A DNA stretch of 64,000 nt from Enterobacteriaceae bacterium ESL0689 (GCA_029433525.1 JAQTIF010000002.1:496001-560000); one strand, 5' to 3'; shown: positions 38,897 through 48,692, counted from the stretch's first letter. Translations and numbers: made by a program. The notes: generated from the sequence alone by a model not told the origin.

Positions 38897-39935
38897 GACT
38901 CTGTAAATCATTCTGTGTAACTGCCACCGTATTACCGTATTAAAGGTGCCCGCTCAGGCGATCACCAAACTCAATAATAAAACGACTCATTGCCAGTCGC
39001 CAGTTCTGGATCGGCATACTCCATTTTTTTGAGGCTGACTGGATTGCCAGATAAATCACTTTCCGTACTGAGTCGTCTGTCGGGAACATCTTTCGTTTCT
39101 TTATCGCCTGACGGATCACACTGTTCAGCAATTCAATGGCATTGGTGGTGTAGATGACTTTGCGGATATCGGGCGGATAACCGAAGAACGTATTGAGATT
39201 TTCCCAGTGCGCACGCCAGCTCTTACTGATTTGTGGGTATTTCTCATCCCATTCGCTGGCAAACTTATCCAGTGCCATCAGTGCCGCTTCCTCTGTGGCA
39301 GCCTGATACACCGCTTTCAGGGCACCGGTAACGGCTTTGTAGTCCTTCCACGATACGTATTTCAGACTGTTGCGTACCATGTGAATGATGCACAACTGGA
39401 CATGGGTCTGCGGGTAAACACTGTTGATGGCATCCGGAAAGCCCTTCAGGCCGTCCACACAGGCAATCAGGATATCCTGAAGTCCCCGGTTTTTCAGCTC
39501 TGTCAGGACACTGAGCCAGAATTTTGCCCCTTCGTTTTCAGCCAGCCACATACCCGGCAGTTCCTTATGACCTGAGGTATTAATACCCAGCGCGAGGAAC
39601 ACGGCTTTGTTAATCACGCTGCCATTATGACGGACTTTTACGAAAATACAGTCAAGGTAAACAATGGGATACAGGGCATCCAGCGGGCGGTTTTGCCATT
39701 CGATAACCTGTTCTTTCACCGCATCAGTGACTTTAGATATCAGAGTAGGTGACATATCCGCATCATATATTTCCTTAAATGTATCAACGATTTCACGTGT
39801 GGTCATGCCTCTGGCATACCGGGACAAAATCTGGCTGTCCATCTGTGTGATACGGGTCTGGTTCTTCTTAATAAGCTGAGGTTCAAAGGTATTTTCGCGG
39901 TCACGTGGCGTACTGATTTCAATCTGGCCATCGTC
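38897..39935 (-). mobile_element. IS256-family element, 5'-truncated
   Basis: The outer end GACTCTGTAAATCATTCTGT lies at 38897 and the transposase C-terminal three quarters follow. The other end and the first ~85 transposase codons are replaced by rhs sequence. The outer end is repeated at 18458. Confidence 0.8.
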
Positions 39936-40073
39936 GGCATACTGCCACTGTGTGACCTGGCCCTGCGGGTCGCGCCAGGCGGTGAGCCTTTGCCAGCGGT
40001 CGTAGCTGAAGGTTTCCGTGCCGCCGTCAGGGTGAGTGATTTTCACCACCCGGCCATCCTGACGATGAAGCAT
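38940..40073 (-). CDS. Chimera: Rhs core segment fused in frame to IS256 transposase
   Basis: A 377-codon frame. Residues 1 to about 49 (MLHRQDGRVVKITHPDGG...WRDPQGQVTQWQYADDG) are Rhs YD-repeat core. From about residue 50 (QIEISTPRDRENTFEPQLIKK) it is IS256-family transposase to the natural end FIIEFGDRLSGHL. The DDE region is retained: YLDCIFVKVR, ACVDGLKGFPDAI and TTNAIELLNSVI. Both parents carry a DDG at the join, so a short shared sequence may have seeded the recombination. An intact IS256 transposase is about 400 residues; this lacks the N-terminal DNA-binding part and is unlikely to be active. Confidence 0.85.
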   Translation of the reverse strand: MLHRQDGRVVKITHPDGGTETFSYDRWQRLTAWRDPQGQVTQWQYADDGQIEISTPRDRENTFEPQLIKKNQTRITQMDSQILSRYARGMTTREIVDTFKEIYDADMSPTLISKVTDAVKEQVIEWQNRPLDALYPIVYLDCIFVKVRHNGSVINKAVFLALGINTSGHKELPGMWLAENEGAKFWLSVLTELKNRGLQDILIACVDGLKGFPDAINSVYPQTHVQLCIIHMVRNSLKYVSWKDYKAVTGALKAVYQAATEEAALMALDKFASEWDEKYPQISKSWRAHWENLNTFFGYPPDIRKVIYTTNAIELLNSVIRQAIKKRKMFPTDDSVRKVIYLAIQSASKKWSMPIQNWRLAMSRFIIEFGDRLSGHL

Positions 40074-41498
40074 CTGCGTGCGGTTGCCTGCGGCGTCAGT
40101 CTGCTCCTCAGCCAGCCATGACGGTCATAGTCATACGTGGTGGTGCGACCACTGCAGTCAGTGTGACGGGTGACCAGCCCGGCACTGTTGTAAGTGAGAC
40201 GCTGAATACCGGAAGCGGCATCGCAAATCCGGGTCAGGTTGCCCTGGTCAGAAACAGGCCAGCTCGCCTGCCAGCCGGTGAGCTGTCAGCATATGCTGCT
40301 GGTAGCGGAATTCGCGCAGTACTGCTCCCTGGCCATTGCGCACCGCGATAAGGTCGCCCTCTGACGAGTAGTCATACTGGCACAGCCTGTCGGCGCTGAG
40401 CGGGTCGGAGGGGTGGCAGACGCTAACCCCGGTGATGCGCTCAACAGTGCCACCATTCGTCAGCGACAGGGAGGAAAATTCAATCAAAAAGCGCCGCCCG
40501 GCGCTGTCGGTTATCTGCTCTGGCTGATTGCGGCTGTTGTAGTCAATGGTCAGGCGGTTTTCATTGCGGTCAGTGATTGCGGACAGCAGCCAGTGGCCTG
40601 GCCGGGGCTGATGGCTGAAGTGCCAGTGGCGGGATTCATCGGCGGCGCAGATGCAGACCGTGTCTTCCTCAGGTCGGCTGACCTTCAGCTGTTCATAACG
40701 ATTCATCACCGGCAGTTCGCCGGGTGGCGGACAGGGGAAGCGGATATCCCAGCCCTGTTCGTCAGTGAATATCAGCATATCATCCTGCTGACGCACACTC
40801 AGCGACAGTGGCAGAAACCAGCCCTGACCCAGCCAGCCGTTGCTGATTTCATCCGAGAAGTAGTAACGCTGCCATGTCAGGGGTATCGCGGCCGGAAAGT
40901 CAAAGTCGTTATCCTCATCGCCATACAACACCTTGATGCCCAGAATCGCGTTAACCGGGTGGCCAGTCAGTGGCGACAGTGGCTCTGCCGGGATTTTGCA
41001 GGGCTCGCTCTTGCGGCTGTTGCGACTCTGATGGCTGCCGCCCTTTTCACTGCCTGCTTTTTTGGCGCTGAGGGTATGACTGGCACTTTTTCCGGCTGCC
41101 CGGCTTTCAGCTTTTACCGCCGTCTTTTCTGCCTGGAGTGCGGTTTTCTCCACCGCTTTCACCGCACTGGTTTTACCGAGCGCCTTATTAATCCGGGCGG
41201 CCATTTTGCCAGCTTTAAATATGCCGCCCGCGCCGGGAACAAGGTTGACTACTGCCGAAGTGGCTGACAGCGCTGCCTGACCATACTCCCCTTCGGCGGT
41301 ATAGATAACCGCGTTAACCCCATCAGCCAGAATGCCCACCACCGGCACCGCGCCGATGATATCGAGCCCGCTGTGAACCATCTCGCCCCATTCGGCTCAC
41401 CAGTCGTTCTTCACCGGCGGATTAGCGCTGCCGCCATCGACCGTGCCGAGCGGCGGCAGCACATACTGCAGTTTTTCGATGGTGTTGCCTTTTCTCAT
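40074..41498 (-). pseudogene. Rhs protein N-terminal part, with internal stop and frameshifts
   Basis: The frame starts at ATG 41498 (MRKGNTIEKLQYVLPPLGTV) and meets TGA at codon 34 (KNDW-stop-AEWGE). It then continues in frame as MVHSGLDIIGAVPVVGILAD at 41381, the hydrophobic N-terminal region of PAAR/T6SS-linked Rhs proteins. After a Lys/Ala/Ser-rich linker comes the core start PLSPLTGHPVNAILGIKVLYGDE. The frame is lost again after HRLAGEL near 40260, and another shift near 40100 leads into the chimeric frame at 40073. The longest translatable piece is 40248-41381. Rhs proteins form a shell around a C-terminal toxin; here the toxin end is missing. Confidence 0.85.
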
Positions 41499-41747
41499 GG
41501 CCGTTCCTTGTGATCAAAGAGGTGATTAATAAGCAAGGATGATGGATTTTGATGGTCTGAGTCTGCCACAGGGGGCGATATATTGCTATCGGATTGAATA
41601 ATGAGGAATGCAACAATTATTCATTTTTAATTACCACCGCGCGTGGCAGGCTTTACCGTATAACCCCGGAATCGGCTATCTGCTATGGTGGCGGATACAG
41701 TTATCCGTCACCATAGCCTCACTGGATCTAAATCTACCGTCAGTGGC

Positions 41748-42518
41748 TTAGCTCCGTAATCCTCTCCCCTGCTTGATCCAGTACCAGCACAACGCATAGA
41801 AAATCACGATAAAGACAATTAACACACCAAATGTTGTCGCCAGCGGCACATCATCGACACCAAGAAAACCGTAACGGAAACCACTTATCATATAGACAAT
41901 CGGGTTGAGGTGGGACAGAGTCTGCCAGAACGGTGGTAATAACGTCAGAGAGTAGAATACCCCGCCAAGATAGGTTAATGGTGTTAATACAAAAGTCGGA
42001 ATCAAACTGATATCGTCAAATGTTTTGGCAAAAATGGCGTTCAGTAATCCGGCCAGTGAAAAGAGTATCGCGGTCAGGACCAGGGTCAGCCCGACAAACA
42101 GCCAGGAATGTACCTGGAATGGAACAAAAAATAACGACACGCCGGTGACCAGAATGCCAACACAAAGCCCACGGACTACACCACCACCGACATAACCGAT
42201 AATAATGACATCGGTCGGCACCGGCGCGACCAGCAGTTCTTCAATATTACGGAGATATTTAGCGCTAAAGAAAGAGGAGGAGACATTGGCGTAAGCATTG
42301 GTGATTACCGCCATCATTATCAGCCCCGGAACAATAAACTGCATGTAGGAAAAGCCGTGCATTTCCCCAATCCGCGCACCGATTAAATTACCAAAAATAA
42401 TAAAATAGAGCGTCATGGTAATAACCGGTGGTACCAGCGTCTGGATCCAAATTCGCATAAACCGGTGGATCTCTTTTTTCCAGATACTTTTCAGCGCCAC
42501 CCAGTAAAGTTGCATCAT
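41748..42518 (-). CDS. yadH: ABC transporter permease YadH
   Basis: A 256-residue ABC-2 type inner-membrane permease with about six transmembrane helices (for example FIVPGLIMMAVITNAYANVS and GLTLVLTAILFSLAGLLNAI). The conserved block TYLGGVFYSLTLLPPFWQ lies near residue 182. It forms an exporter with YadG; the substrate is unknown. The start overlaps the end of yadG by 4 bp. The gene ends about 250 bp from the start of the rhs pseudogene. Confidence 0.92.
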   Translation of the reverse strand: MMQLYWVALKSIWKKEIHRFMRIWIQTLVPPVITMTLYFIIFGNLIGARIGEMHGFSYMQFIVPGLIMMAVITNAYANVSSSFFSAKYLRNIEELLVAPVPTDVIIIGYVGGGVVRGLCVGILVTGVSLFFVPFQVHSWLFVGLTLVLTAILFSLAGLLNAIFAKTFDDISLIPTFVLTPLTYLGGVFYSLTLLPPFWQTLSHLNPIVYMISGFRYGFLGVDDVPLATTFGVLIVFIVIFYALCWYWIKQGRGLRS

Positions 42519-43441
42519 GCTGATTCTCCTTCCTTGTCCTGCAATAATGTGACAAACAACTCTTCCAGTCGGTTGGCTTTATTACGCATACTTAACACCT
42601 GTACTCCCTGGGAATTTAACTGTGCAAAGACACTGTTAATCCCCTGTTCACGCAAGACTTCGACCTCCAGGGTCGAGTTATCCACCATGCGATAGTGATA
42701 ACCTTCCAGTGCCGGAAGCGGGCTGTTCGCCGCCAGATCGAGAATAAAGGTTTCTGATTGCAGTTTCGCCAGTAGCGCTTTCATTGAGGTATTTTCCACC
42801 AGCTCCCCATGCTGGATAATGCCGATGTTACGGCACAGCATTTCTGCCTCTTCCAGATAGTGGGTGGTCAGGATAATCGTGGTGCCTTGATCATTGAGAT
42901 TTTTAAGGAACCCCCACATTGAACGCCGAAGTTCAATATCCACCCCGGCTGTTGGTTCATCCAGGATCAGCAATTTAGGTTCATGCATCAGTGCGCGGGC
43001 GATCATCAGGCGACGTTTCATGCCACCCGACAACATGCGCGCCGATTCATGACGTTTTTCCCACAAGCTCAGCTGTGTTAAATATTTTTCGCTTCTGACA
43101 AGTGCTTCTTTATATTCAACACCATAATAGCCCGCCTGGTTAATAACGATTTGCTGGACTGTCTCAAATGGATTGAAGTTGAACTCCTGCGGCACCAGGC
43201 CAAGCTGGCGTTTCGCATTCACCACTTCCTTTTGTAAATCGTAGCCAAACACGCTGACCTCACCCGAGGTTTTATTCACCAGCGAACTGATAATCCCTAT
43301 CGTGGTCGATTTCCCCGCGCCATTAGGGCCAAGCAGGGCATAAAAATCGCCTGCCTTGACCTGTAGATCGATACCGCGTAGCGCCTGTACACCGCCCGGG
43401 TAAGTTTTGGTCAGTTGTTTTAGTTGCAAAGCAATGGTCAT
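42515..43441 (-). CDS. yadG: ABC transporter ATP-binding protein YadG
   Basis: A 308-residue ATPase. Walker A is LGPNGAGKST near residue 36, the signature is LSGGMKRRLMIARAL near residue 138, and Walker B is LLILDEPTAGVD, followed by the H-loop TTHYLEEAE. The C-terminal ~80 residues form an accessory domain usual in ABC-2 exporters. It is cotranscribed with yadH and divergent from can with 89 bp between, as in E. coli. Confidence 0.93.
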   Translation of the reverse strand: MTIALQLKQLTKTYPGGVQALRGIDLQVKAGDFYALLGPNGAGKSTTIGIISSLVNKTSGEVSVFGYDLQKEVVNAKRQLGLVPQEFNFNPFETVQQIVINQAGYYGVEYKEALVRSEKYLTQLSLWEKRHESARMLSGGMKRRLMIARALMHEPKLLILDEPTAGVDIELRRSMWGFLKNLNDQGTTIILTTHYLEEAEMLCRNIGIIQHGELVENTSMKALLAKLQSETFILDLAANSPLPALEGYHYRMVDNSTLEVEVLREQGINSVFAQLNSQGVQVLSMRNKANRLEELFVTLLQDKEGESA

Positions 43442-43530
43442 TAACTATCTCTTCTTGTGCCATGACATGTAATGAGTTGTTTTAGTATATTAACCCAACA
43501 CACTCATCTCATTACAACCTATAAAACCTG

Positions 43531-44193
43531 ATGAATAATATAGATACACTGATCAATAATAATGCGTTGTGGTCGAAAATGCTGGTGGAGGGAGATCCCG
43601 ACTTTTTCGCCAAATTATCTGAGCATCAGAAACCACGTTTTCTCTGGATTGGCTGTTCCGATAGTCGTGTTCCGGCAGAACACTTAACCGGACTGGATTC
43701 TGGCGAGCTGTTTGTTCATCGTAATGTGGCGAACCTGGTGATACATACTGATCTCAACTGTCTGTCGGTGGTGCAGTATGCCGTTGATGTGCTGCAAGTT
43801 GAGCACGTTATTATCTGCGGTCACTATGGCTGTGGGGGCGTTCATGCTGCTATAGAAAACGCTGAGCTGGGTCTGATCGATAACTGGTTGCTGCATATCC
43901 GCGATATCTGGTTTAAACATAGCACTCTGCTGGGCGAGATCGCCGAAGAGCATCGTCTTGATACCTTATGTGAGCTGAATGTCATCGAACAGGTGTATAA
44001 CCTCGGTCATTCGACGATTCTGCAATCGGCATGGAAACGGGGACAGAAAATAACCGTTCATGGCTGGACTTATGGCCTCCATGATGGTTTGCTGCGTAAT
44101 CTTGATGTCACCGCCACCAGCCGAGAAACCCTTGAGCAACGTTACCGCCAGGGAATGTCTAACCTCAAGAGTAAGTTGCTCCATCGCAAATAA
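43531..44193 (+). CDS. can: Beta-class carbonic anhydrase
   Basis: A 220-residue beta-carbonic anhydrase (Can, YadF) that interconverts CO2 and bicarbonate for carboxylation reactions such as carbamoyl phosphate synthesis. Zinc ligands are in [10 protein letters not shown] (Cys42, Asp44) and [10 protein letters not shown] (His98, Cys101). The length is the same as in E. coli. It is divergent from yadG and converges with hpt. Intact. Confidence 0.95.
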   Translation: MNNIDTLINNNALWSKMLVEGDPDFFAKLSEHQKPRFLWIGCSDSRVPAEHLTGLDSGELFVHRNVANLVIHTDLNCLSVVQYAVDVLQVEHVIICGHYGCGGVHAAIENAELGLIDNWLLHIRDIWFKHSTLLGEIAEEHRLDTLCELNVIEQVYNLGHSTILQSAWKRGQKITVHGWTYGLHDGLLRNLDVTATSRETLEQRYRQGMSNLKSKLLHRK

Positions 44194-44210
44194 TGGATTG
44201 ATCGTCTTCA

Positions 44211-44242
44211 GCCCCGGCGACAGTATAGCGCATCACCGGGGC
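44211..44242. terminator. Hairpin between can and hpt
   Basis: GCCCCGG/CCGGGGC stem with an 18-base loop between two convergent genes; no strong T-run, so only a probable terminator. Confidence 0.45.
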
Positions 44243-44253
44243 AGCCTGTGTGG

Positions 44254-44790
44254 CTACTCATCCAGTAAAACAACTTTACCGATGTAAGGCAGATGACGAT
44301 AACGCTGAGCATAATCGATGCCATAACCGACAACGAAATCATCGGCGATGGAAAAACCAATAAACTCTACCGGTACACTGACTTCACGGCGACTTGGTTT
44401 ATCCAGCAGTGTGCAGATAGCCAGTGATTTCGGTTGCCGCAGGCTGAGTATTTCGCGTACTTTCGCTAAGGTATTGCCGGAATCGATGATGTCCTCGACG
44501 ATCAGGACATCTTTATCGCGAATATCTTCGTCAAGATCTTTCAGGATTTTAACATCACGGGTGGTTGACATGCCGCTGCCATAACTGGAAACGGTGATAA
44601 AATCGACCTCATGCGCGACTTGTACCGCACGGCATAAATCGGCCATAAAGATAAATGACCCCCGCAGTAAACCAACCAGCACGATTTCATTGCCGCTATC
44701 CTGATAAAATTCGTCAATCTGACGACCTAATTCAGCGACACGCGCTGTGATCCTCTCTTGCGGAATCATCACTTCTACATAATGTTTCAT
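44254..44790 (-). CDS. hpt: Hypoxanthine phosphoribosyltransferase
   Basis: A 178-residue purine salvage enzyme that converts hypoxanthine and PRPP to IMP. The PRPP-binding motif [14 protein letters not shown] lies near residue 100, and the flexible-loop [14 protein letters not shown] near residue 73. The start at 44790 gives [14 protein letters not shown], aligning with E. coli Hpt; an ATG two codons upstream is also possible. Intact. Confidence 0.95.
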   Translation of the reverse strand: MKHYVEVMIPQERITARVAELGRQIDEFYQDSGNEIVLVGLLRGSFIFMADLCRAVQVAHEVDFITVSSYGSGMSTTRDVKILKDLDEDIRDKDVLIVEDIIDSGNTLAKVREILSLRQPKSLAICTLLDKPSRREVSVPVEFIGFSIADDFVVGYGIDYAQRYRHLPYIGKVVLLDE

Positions 44791-44994
44791 TAACATAACC
44801 AGTTAACTTTTAATATGAATGATCATTTCAGTTATTGACAGGCTCACCCTGAGTAACAGAGGCGGCAGTATAACAGTAAAAGAAAGCCAGCGATGCAGGG
44901 AATCATAAATTCGGTTTTGCAGCCAGCGTCCCAGTTGTTCACTTCTATAATTAATGACGTTCAAAAAATTCACTAACAGATGAGTGTCCTGACT

Positions 44995-47370
44995 ATGGCA
45001 GAAAGAAAATCGCAACGTCCCCCACTGCTGGTGGTGCTGACCGTATTGTTTGCTGCATTTTGTGGTCTGTATATGTTCATTGGCGGAATATGGCTGATTA
45101 CCCTTGGCGGTTCCTGGTACTATCTTATCGCCGGTTTGATCATGTTGGTGGTTACCATCATGTTATGGGGTGGCAGGCGTTCCGCTCTCTGGCTCTACGC
45201 TATCCTGTTGCTCACAACGATGATGTGGGCCGTCTGGGAAGTCGGTTTTGACTTCTGGGCATTGGCACCACGCAGTGATCTTCTGGTGCTGTTAGGGATC
45301 TGGCTGATCCTGCCTTTTGTCTGGCAGCGTCTATTATTTCCTTCTTATGGTGCGGTGACTGCGCTGACTATCGCCCTGCTGATTGGTTGCGGTATTCTGA
45401 TCTGGGCAGCCTGCCATGATCCCCAGGAAGTGAATGGTGTGCTGAGCACTGAAACCACCGTTACCGAGCCGATTTCTGTCGTGGCTGATAGTGACTGGCC
45501 CGCCTATGGCCGTAACCAGGAAGGGCAGCGTTATTCCCCGCTGAAACAGATTAATGCTGATAATGTCAAAAACCTGCGACAAGTCTGGATATTCCGTACT
45601 GGCGATCTCAAACAGCCCAATGATCCTGGTGAGATCACGAATGAGGTTACCCCGATTAAAATAGGTGACACACTCTATCTGTGTTCAGCCCACCAGCGCC
45701 TTTTTGCGCTTGATGCAGCAAGCGGGAAAGAAAAATGGCATTTTGATCCACAACTGGATACCAATCCCTCTTTTCAGCATGTGACCTGTCGCGGTGTTTC
45801 CTATCATGAAACAAAAGCGGCTAACAGTGATTGCCCGCGACGCATCCTGTTGCCTGTGAACGATGGCCGGTTATTCGCTATCAATGCCGATAACGGTACG
45901 CTGTGCCACTCTTTTGCCAATAAAGGGATGCTCAACCTGCAAACCGATATGCCGGTGACGACGCCGGGAATGTACGAACCCACTTCCCCACCGATCATTA
46001 CTGATAAAACCATTATCATTGCCGGTGCCGTTACCGATAACTTTTCCACCCGCGAACCCTCTGGCGTGATCCGCGGTTTTGATGTGAATAACGGCAAATT
46101 ATTGTGGGCGTTCGATCCCGGTGCGAAAGATCCCAATGCCATTCCGAAGGATGGGCATCATTTCTCCCTGAACTCGCCTAACTCCTGGGCACCAGCGGCT
46201 TATGATGCGAAGCTGGATCTGGTCTATTTGCCCACCGGTGTTACGACGCCTGATATCTGGGGCGGTTATCGCACGCCCGAACAGGAGCGCTATGCCAGCT
46301 CTATTGTGGCGCTGAACGCCACTACCGGGAAACCTGTCTGGAGTTATCAGACCGTCCATCACGATCTCTGGGATATGGATCTGCCTGCTCAGCCTTCACT
46401 GGCCGATATTGAGATTAACGGGAAAATCATTCCGGTGATCTACGCGCCAGCCAAAACCGGCAATATCTTCGTGCTCGATCGCCGTAACGGGCAATTGATT
46501 GTTCCGGCACCAGAACGTCCTGTCCCACAGGGGGCGGCACCCGGCGATCATGTGTCTAAAACGCAGCCATTTTCGGATCTGAGTTTCCGACCTCATAACA
46601 AATTGCGCGAAGCCGATATGTGGGGCGCGACGCCGTTCGATCAACTGATGTGCCGTATTATTTTTCATCAGTTGCGTTATGAAGGCATCTTTACGCCACC
46701 TTCGGTACAAGGCACGCTGGTCTTTCCCGGTAATCTGGGCATGTTTGAATGGGGGGGAATTTCTGTCGATCCTTACCGTCAGGTAGCCATCGCTAATCCT
46801 ATGGCGTTACCGTTTGTCTCCAGACTGATCCCGCGCGGTCCCGGTAATCCAATAGAACCCCCGAAGGGAGCGCAAAGCGCCGGTACGGAAGCAGGGATCC
46901 AGCCACAATATGGTGTCCCTTTTGGCGTGAAGCTGAATCCTTTTCTGTCACCTCTGGGGCTGCCGTGCAAACAACCTGCCTGGGGCTATATCTCTGGCCT
47001 GGATCTGAAAACAAACAAAGTTGCCTGGAAAAAACGGATTGGTACACCTCAGGATAGTCTGCCTTTCCCGATGCCCGTGCCGTTACCTTTTTTTAATATC
47101 GGTATGCCGATGCTGGGCGGCCCTATCTCCACGGCTGGCAATGTATTATTTATCGCCGCGACTGCGGATAACTATTTACGTGCCTATAACATGAGTAATG
47201 GTGAAAAGCTCTGGCAGGCACGTCTGCCCGCAGGCGGCCAGGCTACCCCCATGACTTATGAAGTCAACGGCAAACAGTATGTCGTGATTTCAGCAGGTGG
47301 TCACGGTTCCTTTGGCACCAAAATGGGTGATTACATTGTTGCTTATGCGTTGCCTGATAGCGAACAATAA
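44995..47370 (+). CDS. gcd: Quinoprotein (PQQ) glucose dehydrogenase
   Basis: A membrane-bound glucose dehydrogenase of about 791 residues (796 if the upstream ATG at 44980 is used). It oxidises glucose to gluconolactone in the periplasm and passes electrons to ubiquinone. Five N-terminal transmembrane helices occupy about residues 10-140. A PQQ beta-propeller follows, from DWPAYGRNQEGQRYSPLKQI to ISAGGHGSFGTKMGDYIVAY. The ATG at 44995 is preferred because the N-terminus (MAERKSQRPPLLVVLT) then aligns with E. coli in length. PQQ synthesis genes are not in the window. Confidence 0.95.
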   Translation: MAERKSQRPPLLVVLTVLFAAFCGLYMFIGGIWLITLGGSWYYLIAGLIMLVVTIMLWGGRRSALWLYAILLLTTMMWAVWEVGFDFWALAPRSDLLVLLGIWLILPFVWQRLLFPSYGAVTALTIALLIGCGILIWAACHDPQEVNGVLSTETTVTEPISVVADSDWPAYGRNQEGQRYSPLKQINADNVKNLRQVWIFRTGDLKQPNDPGEITNEVTPIKIGDTLYLCSAHQRLFALDAASGKEKWHFDPQLDTNPSFQHVTCRGVSYHETKAANSDCPRRILLPVNDGRLFAINADNGTLCHSFANKGMLNLQTDMPVTTPGMYEPTSPPIITDKTIIIAGAVTDNFSTREPSGVIRGFDVNNGKLLWAFDPGAKDPNAIPKDGHHFSLNSPNSWAPAAYDAKLDLVYLPTGVTTPDIWGGYRTPEQERYASSIVALNATTGKPVWSYQTVHHDLWDMDLPAQPSLADIEINGKIIPVIYAPAKTGNIFVLDRRNGQLIVPAPERPVPQGAAPGDHVSKTQPFSDLSFRPHNKLREADMWGATPFDQLMCRIIFHQLRYEGIFTPPSVQGTLVFPGNLGMFEWGGISVDPYRQVAIANPMALPFVSRLIPRGPGNPIEPPKGAQSAGTEAGIQPQYGVPFGVKLNPFLSPLGLPCKQPAWGYISGLDLKTNKVAWKKRIGTPQDSLPFPMPVPLPFFNIGMPMLGGPISTAGNVLFIAATADNYLRAYNMSNGEKLWQARLPAGGQATPMTYEVNGKQYVVISAGGHGSFGTKMGDYIVAYALPDSEQ

Positions 47371-47804
47371 TCAACCGGTTCCTTGCTATGTTATTGATTG
47401 ATAAATGACACAATAGGGTATGTACTGTCAGAGCCCGTCGGGCTCTGACAGCATGGACGCTTAGAGCCTGGCCCAGCAGGCTTCGCTGCTTTTTATAAGC
47501 ATTGACTCTCCTGGGCTATTATTTCCGCCGTAATGACACTACGGGTAAATCGAACATATAATTTCCAGCAGTGATGAAAAATTTATTTTATTCGCTACAT
47601 TAATATGCTATTTTTATTTCTTGCCAACTATACAGACAGAAAAACTGTGTTTTTCTGTCTGTATAGCATGTCGTACATGAATCTTACCACCAGGTTTTAG
47701 CATTCAGATAACAACACCATCCGCTGAAATAAATTTTAAAATGTTTTTAACATTATAGAAAAAATATATTTACACCAAATGAAACGACTGACAAGGGATA
47801 TTCT
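47371..47804. other. Intergenic stretch with hairpins after gcd
   Basis: It holds a perfect hairpin (CTGTCAGAGCCC/GGGCTCTGACAG) at 47425-47451, probably the gcd terminator, a left-end scrap of the dispersed repeat at about 47463-47483, and a long perfect palindrome at 47628-47666. No gene is seen. In E. coli cueO lies near here; it is absent. Confidence 0.6.
47628..47666. repeat. Perfect 18-bp inverted repeat with 3-base loop
   Basis: CTATACAGACAGAAAAAC, then TGT, then its exact reverse complement. It carries an A5/T5 block inside the stem. It may be a bidirectional terminator or a protein-binding palindrome; it has no similarity to the dispersed repeat family. Confidence 0.8.
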
Positions 47805-47993
47805 ATGAGATTAATTATTTCATTATTTCTTCCGTGGTTAACTTTTTTTACCATCGGTAAGCCAATATCAGGGATTATTTGTCTGATATTGCAAATCACA
47901 CTGATTGGCTGGATACCAGCAACCATCTGGGCTGTCTATTCACTCAGTCAGTACAAAACCGATCAAAAAATTAAAAAAGCACTTGATAAATAA
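47805..47993 (+). CDS. Small YqaE/Pmp3-like membrane protein
   Basis: A 62-residue protein with two hydrophobic helices: LIISLFLPWLTFFTIGKPI and GIICLILQITLIGWIPATIW. The charged C-terminus is SQYKTDQKIKKALDK. The arrangement and LQITLIGWIPATIWAVY fit the YqaE/Pmp3 group of small hydrophobic proteins, linked in other organisms to membrane potential and salt stress. ATG 47805 follows ACAAGGGA. It is monocistronic, in the place where E. coli has cueO. Confidence 0.75.
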   Translation: MRLIISLFLPWLTFFTIGKPISGIICLILQITLIGWIPATIWAVYSLSQYKTDQKIKKALDK

Positions 47994-48337
47994 CTTACTG
48001 CCTATACCCTCTTAACGATTTCGAAATATTTTTATCAATGTGAAATTTATCTCGCATGATACTGAGGTCGTTTTGAGGGTTTTCTTATGATAGCTCATCG
48101 CGCCCTGCTATTTGAATAAACAACGGAATCAGGTAATATCTTTCGCCCTATTCAGCTCAGACCAAAATGGTAACTAAAATAGCCTGATGGATCAGGCTCT
48201 TAATCTATTCGCAGTCATCACGACAGACATCAGATGATATAAAAGGATATGGATATTTATCGGATGTAGTAAAAAAATATTCCGGTTATATTATTGCGTA
48301 ATAAAGCGTACCTTTCCCATATAATCATAATAAATTA
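47994..48337. other. Intergenic stretch with a repeat fragment
   Basis: No gene. A right-end fragment of the dispersed repeat (ATGGTAACTAAAATAGCCTG then ATGGATCAGGCTCTTA) lies at about 48166-48203; the rest is AT-rich. Confidence 0.55.
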
Positions 48338-48483
48338 AGAGCCTATCCCATTAGGCGTTATTGGCGCAGCCAGTTTGGACACGGACAGCGCGGAGAAACC
48401 GCAGCGTACACGGAGTACGTGAGGATTTCGAGCACTGCCCAGGGACAAAATGGCCAGTAAAATAGCCTAATGGGATAGGCTCT
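48338..48483. repeat. Second full copy of the 146-bp inverted-repeat element
   Basis: Same length, ends and interior as 16227-16372 with about three differences. Termini are AGAGCCTATCCCATTAGGC and GCCTAATGGGATAGGCTCT, a perfect 19-bp inverted pair. The flanks are AAATTA and AAATAA, with no convincing target duplication. Confidence 0.88.
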
Positions 48484-48567
48484 AAATAAACGTTGTTTCT
48501 TATTTCTGAAGATATATGTTGCTTTAAAAAAGGTGTATTATAGCCCCCTGTTTTGATCTGGCTTCTT

Positions 48568-48692
48568 AGAGCCTGGCCCACCTGGTTAGTGACGCAGGCC
48601 GTCTGGCCCGGCAGCGCGCTGGAACCGCAGCGTACAGGGAGCACTGCTGAAGACCAGAATGGCAAGTCAATTAGCCTGATGGGTCAGGCATC
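48568..48692. repeat. Diverged copy of the dispersed inverted-repeat element
   Basis: It begins AGAGCCTGGCCCACCTGG, keeps AACCGCAGCGTACAGGGAGC and AATGGCAAGTC in order, and ends GCCTGATGGGTCAGGCATC. About 125 bp long with an internal deletion relative to the full copies. It sits 65 bp upstream of yacC, so it may influence that promoter. Confidence 0.8.

Noticed and set aside
18458-38897. Simple inversion by recombination between the two IS256 ends
   Set aside because: Both ends have the same orientation, which predicts deletion rather than inversion, so only a more complex history fits.
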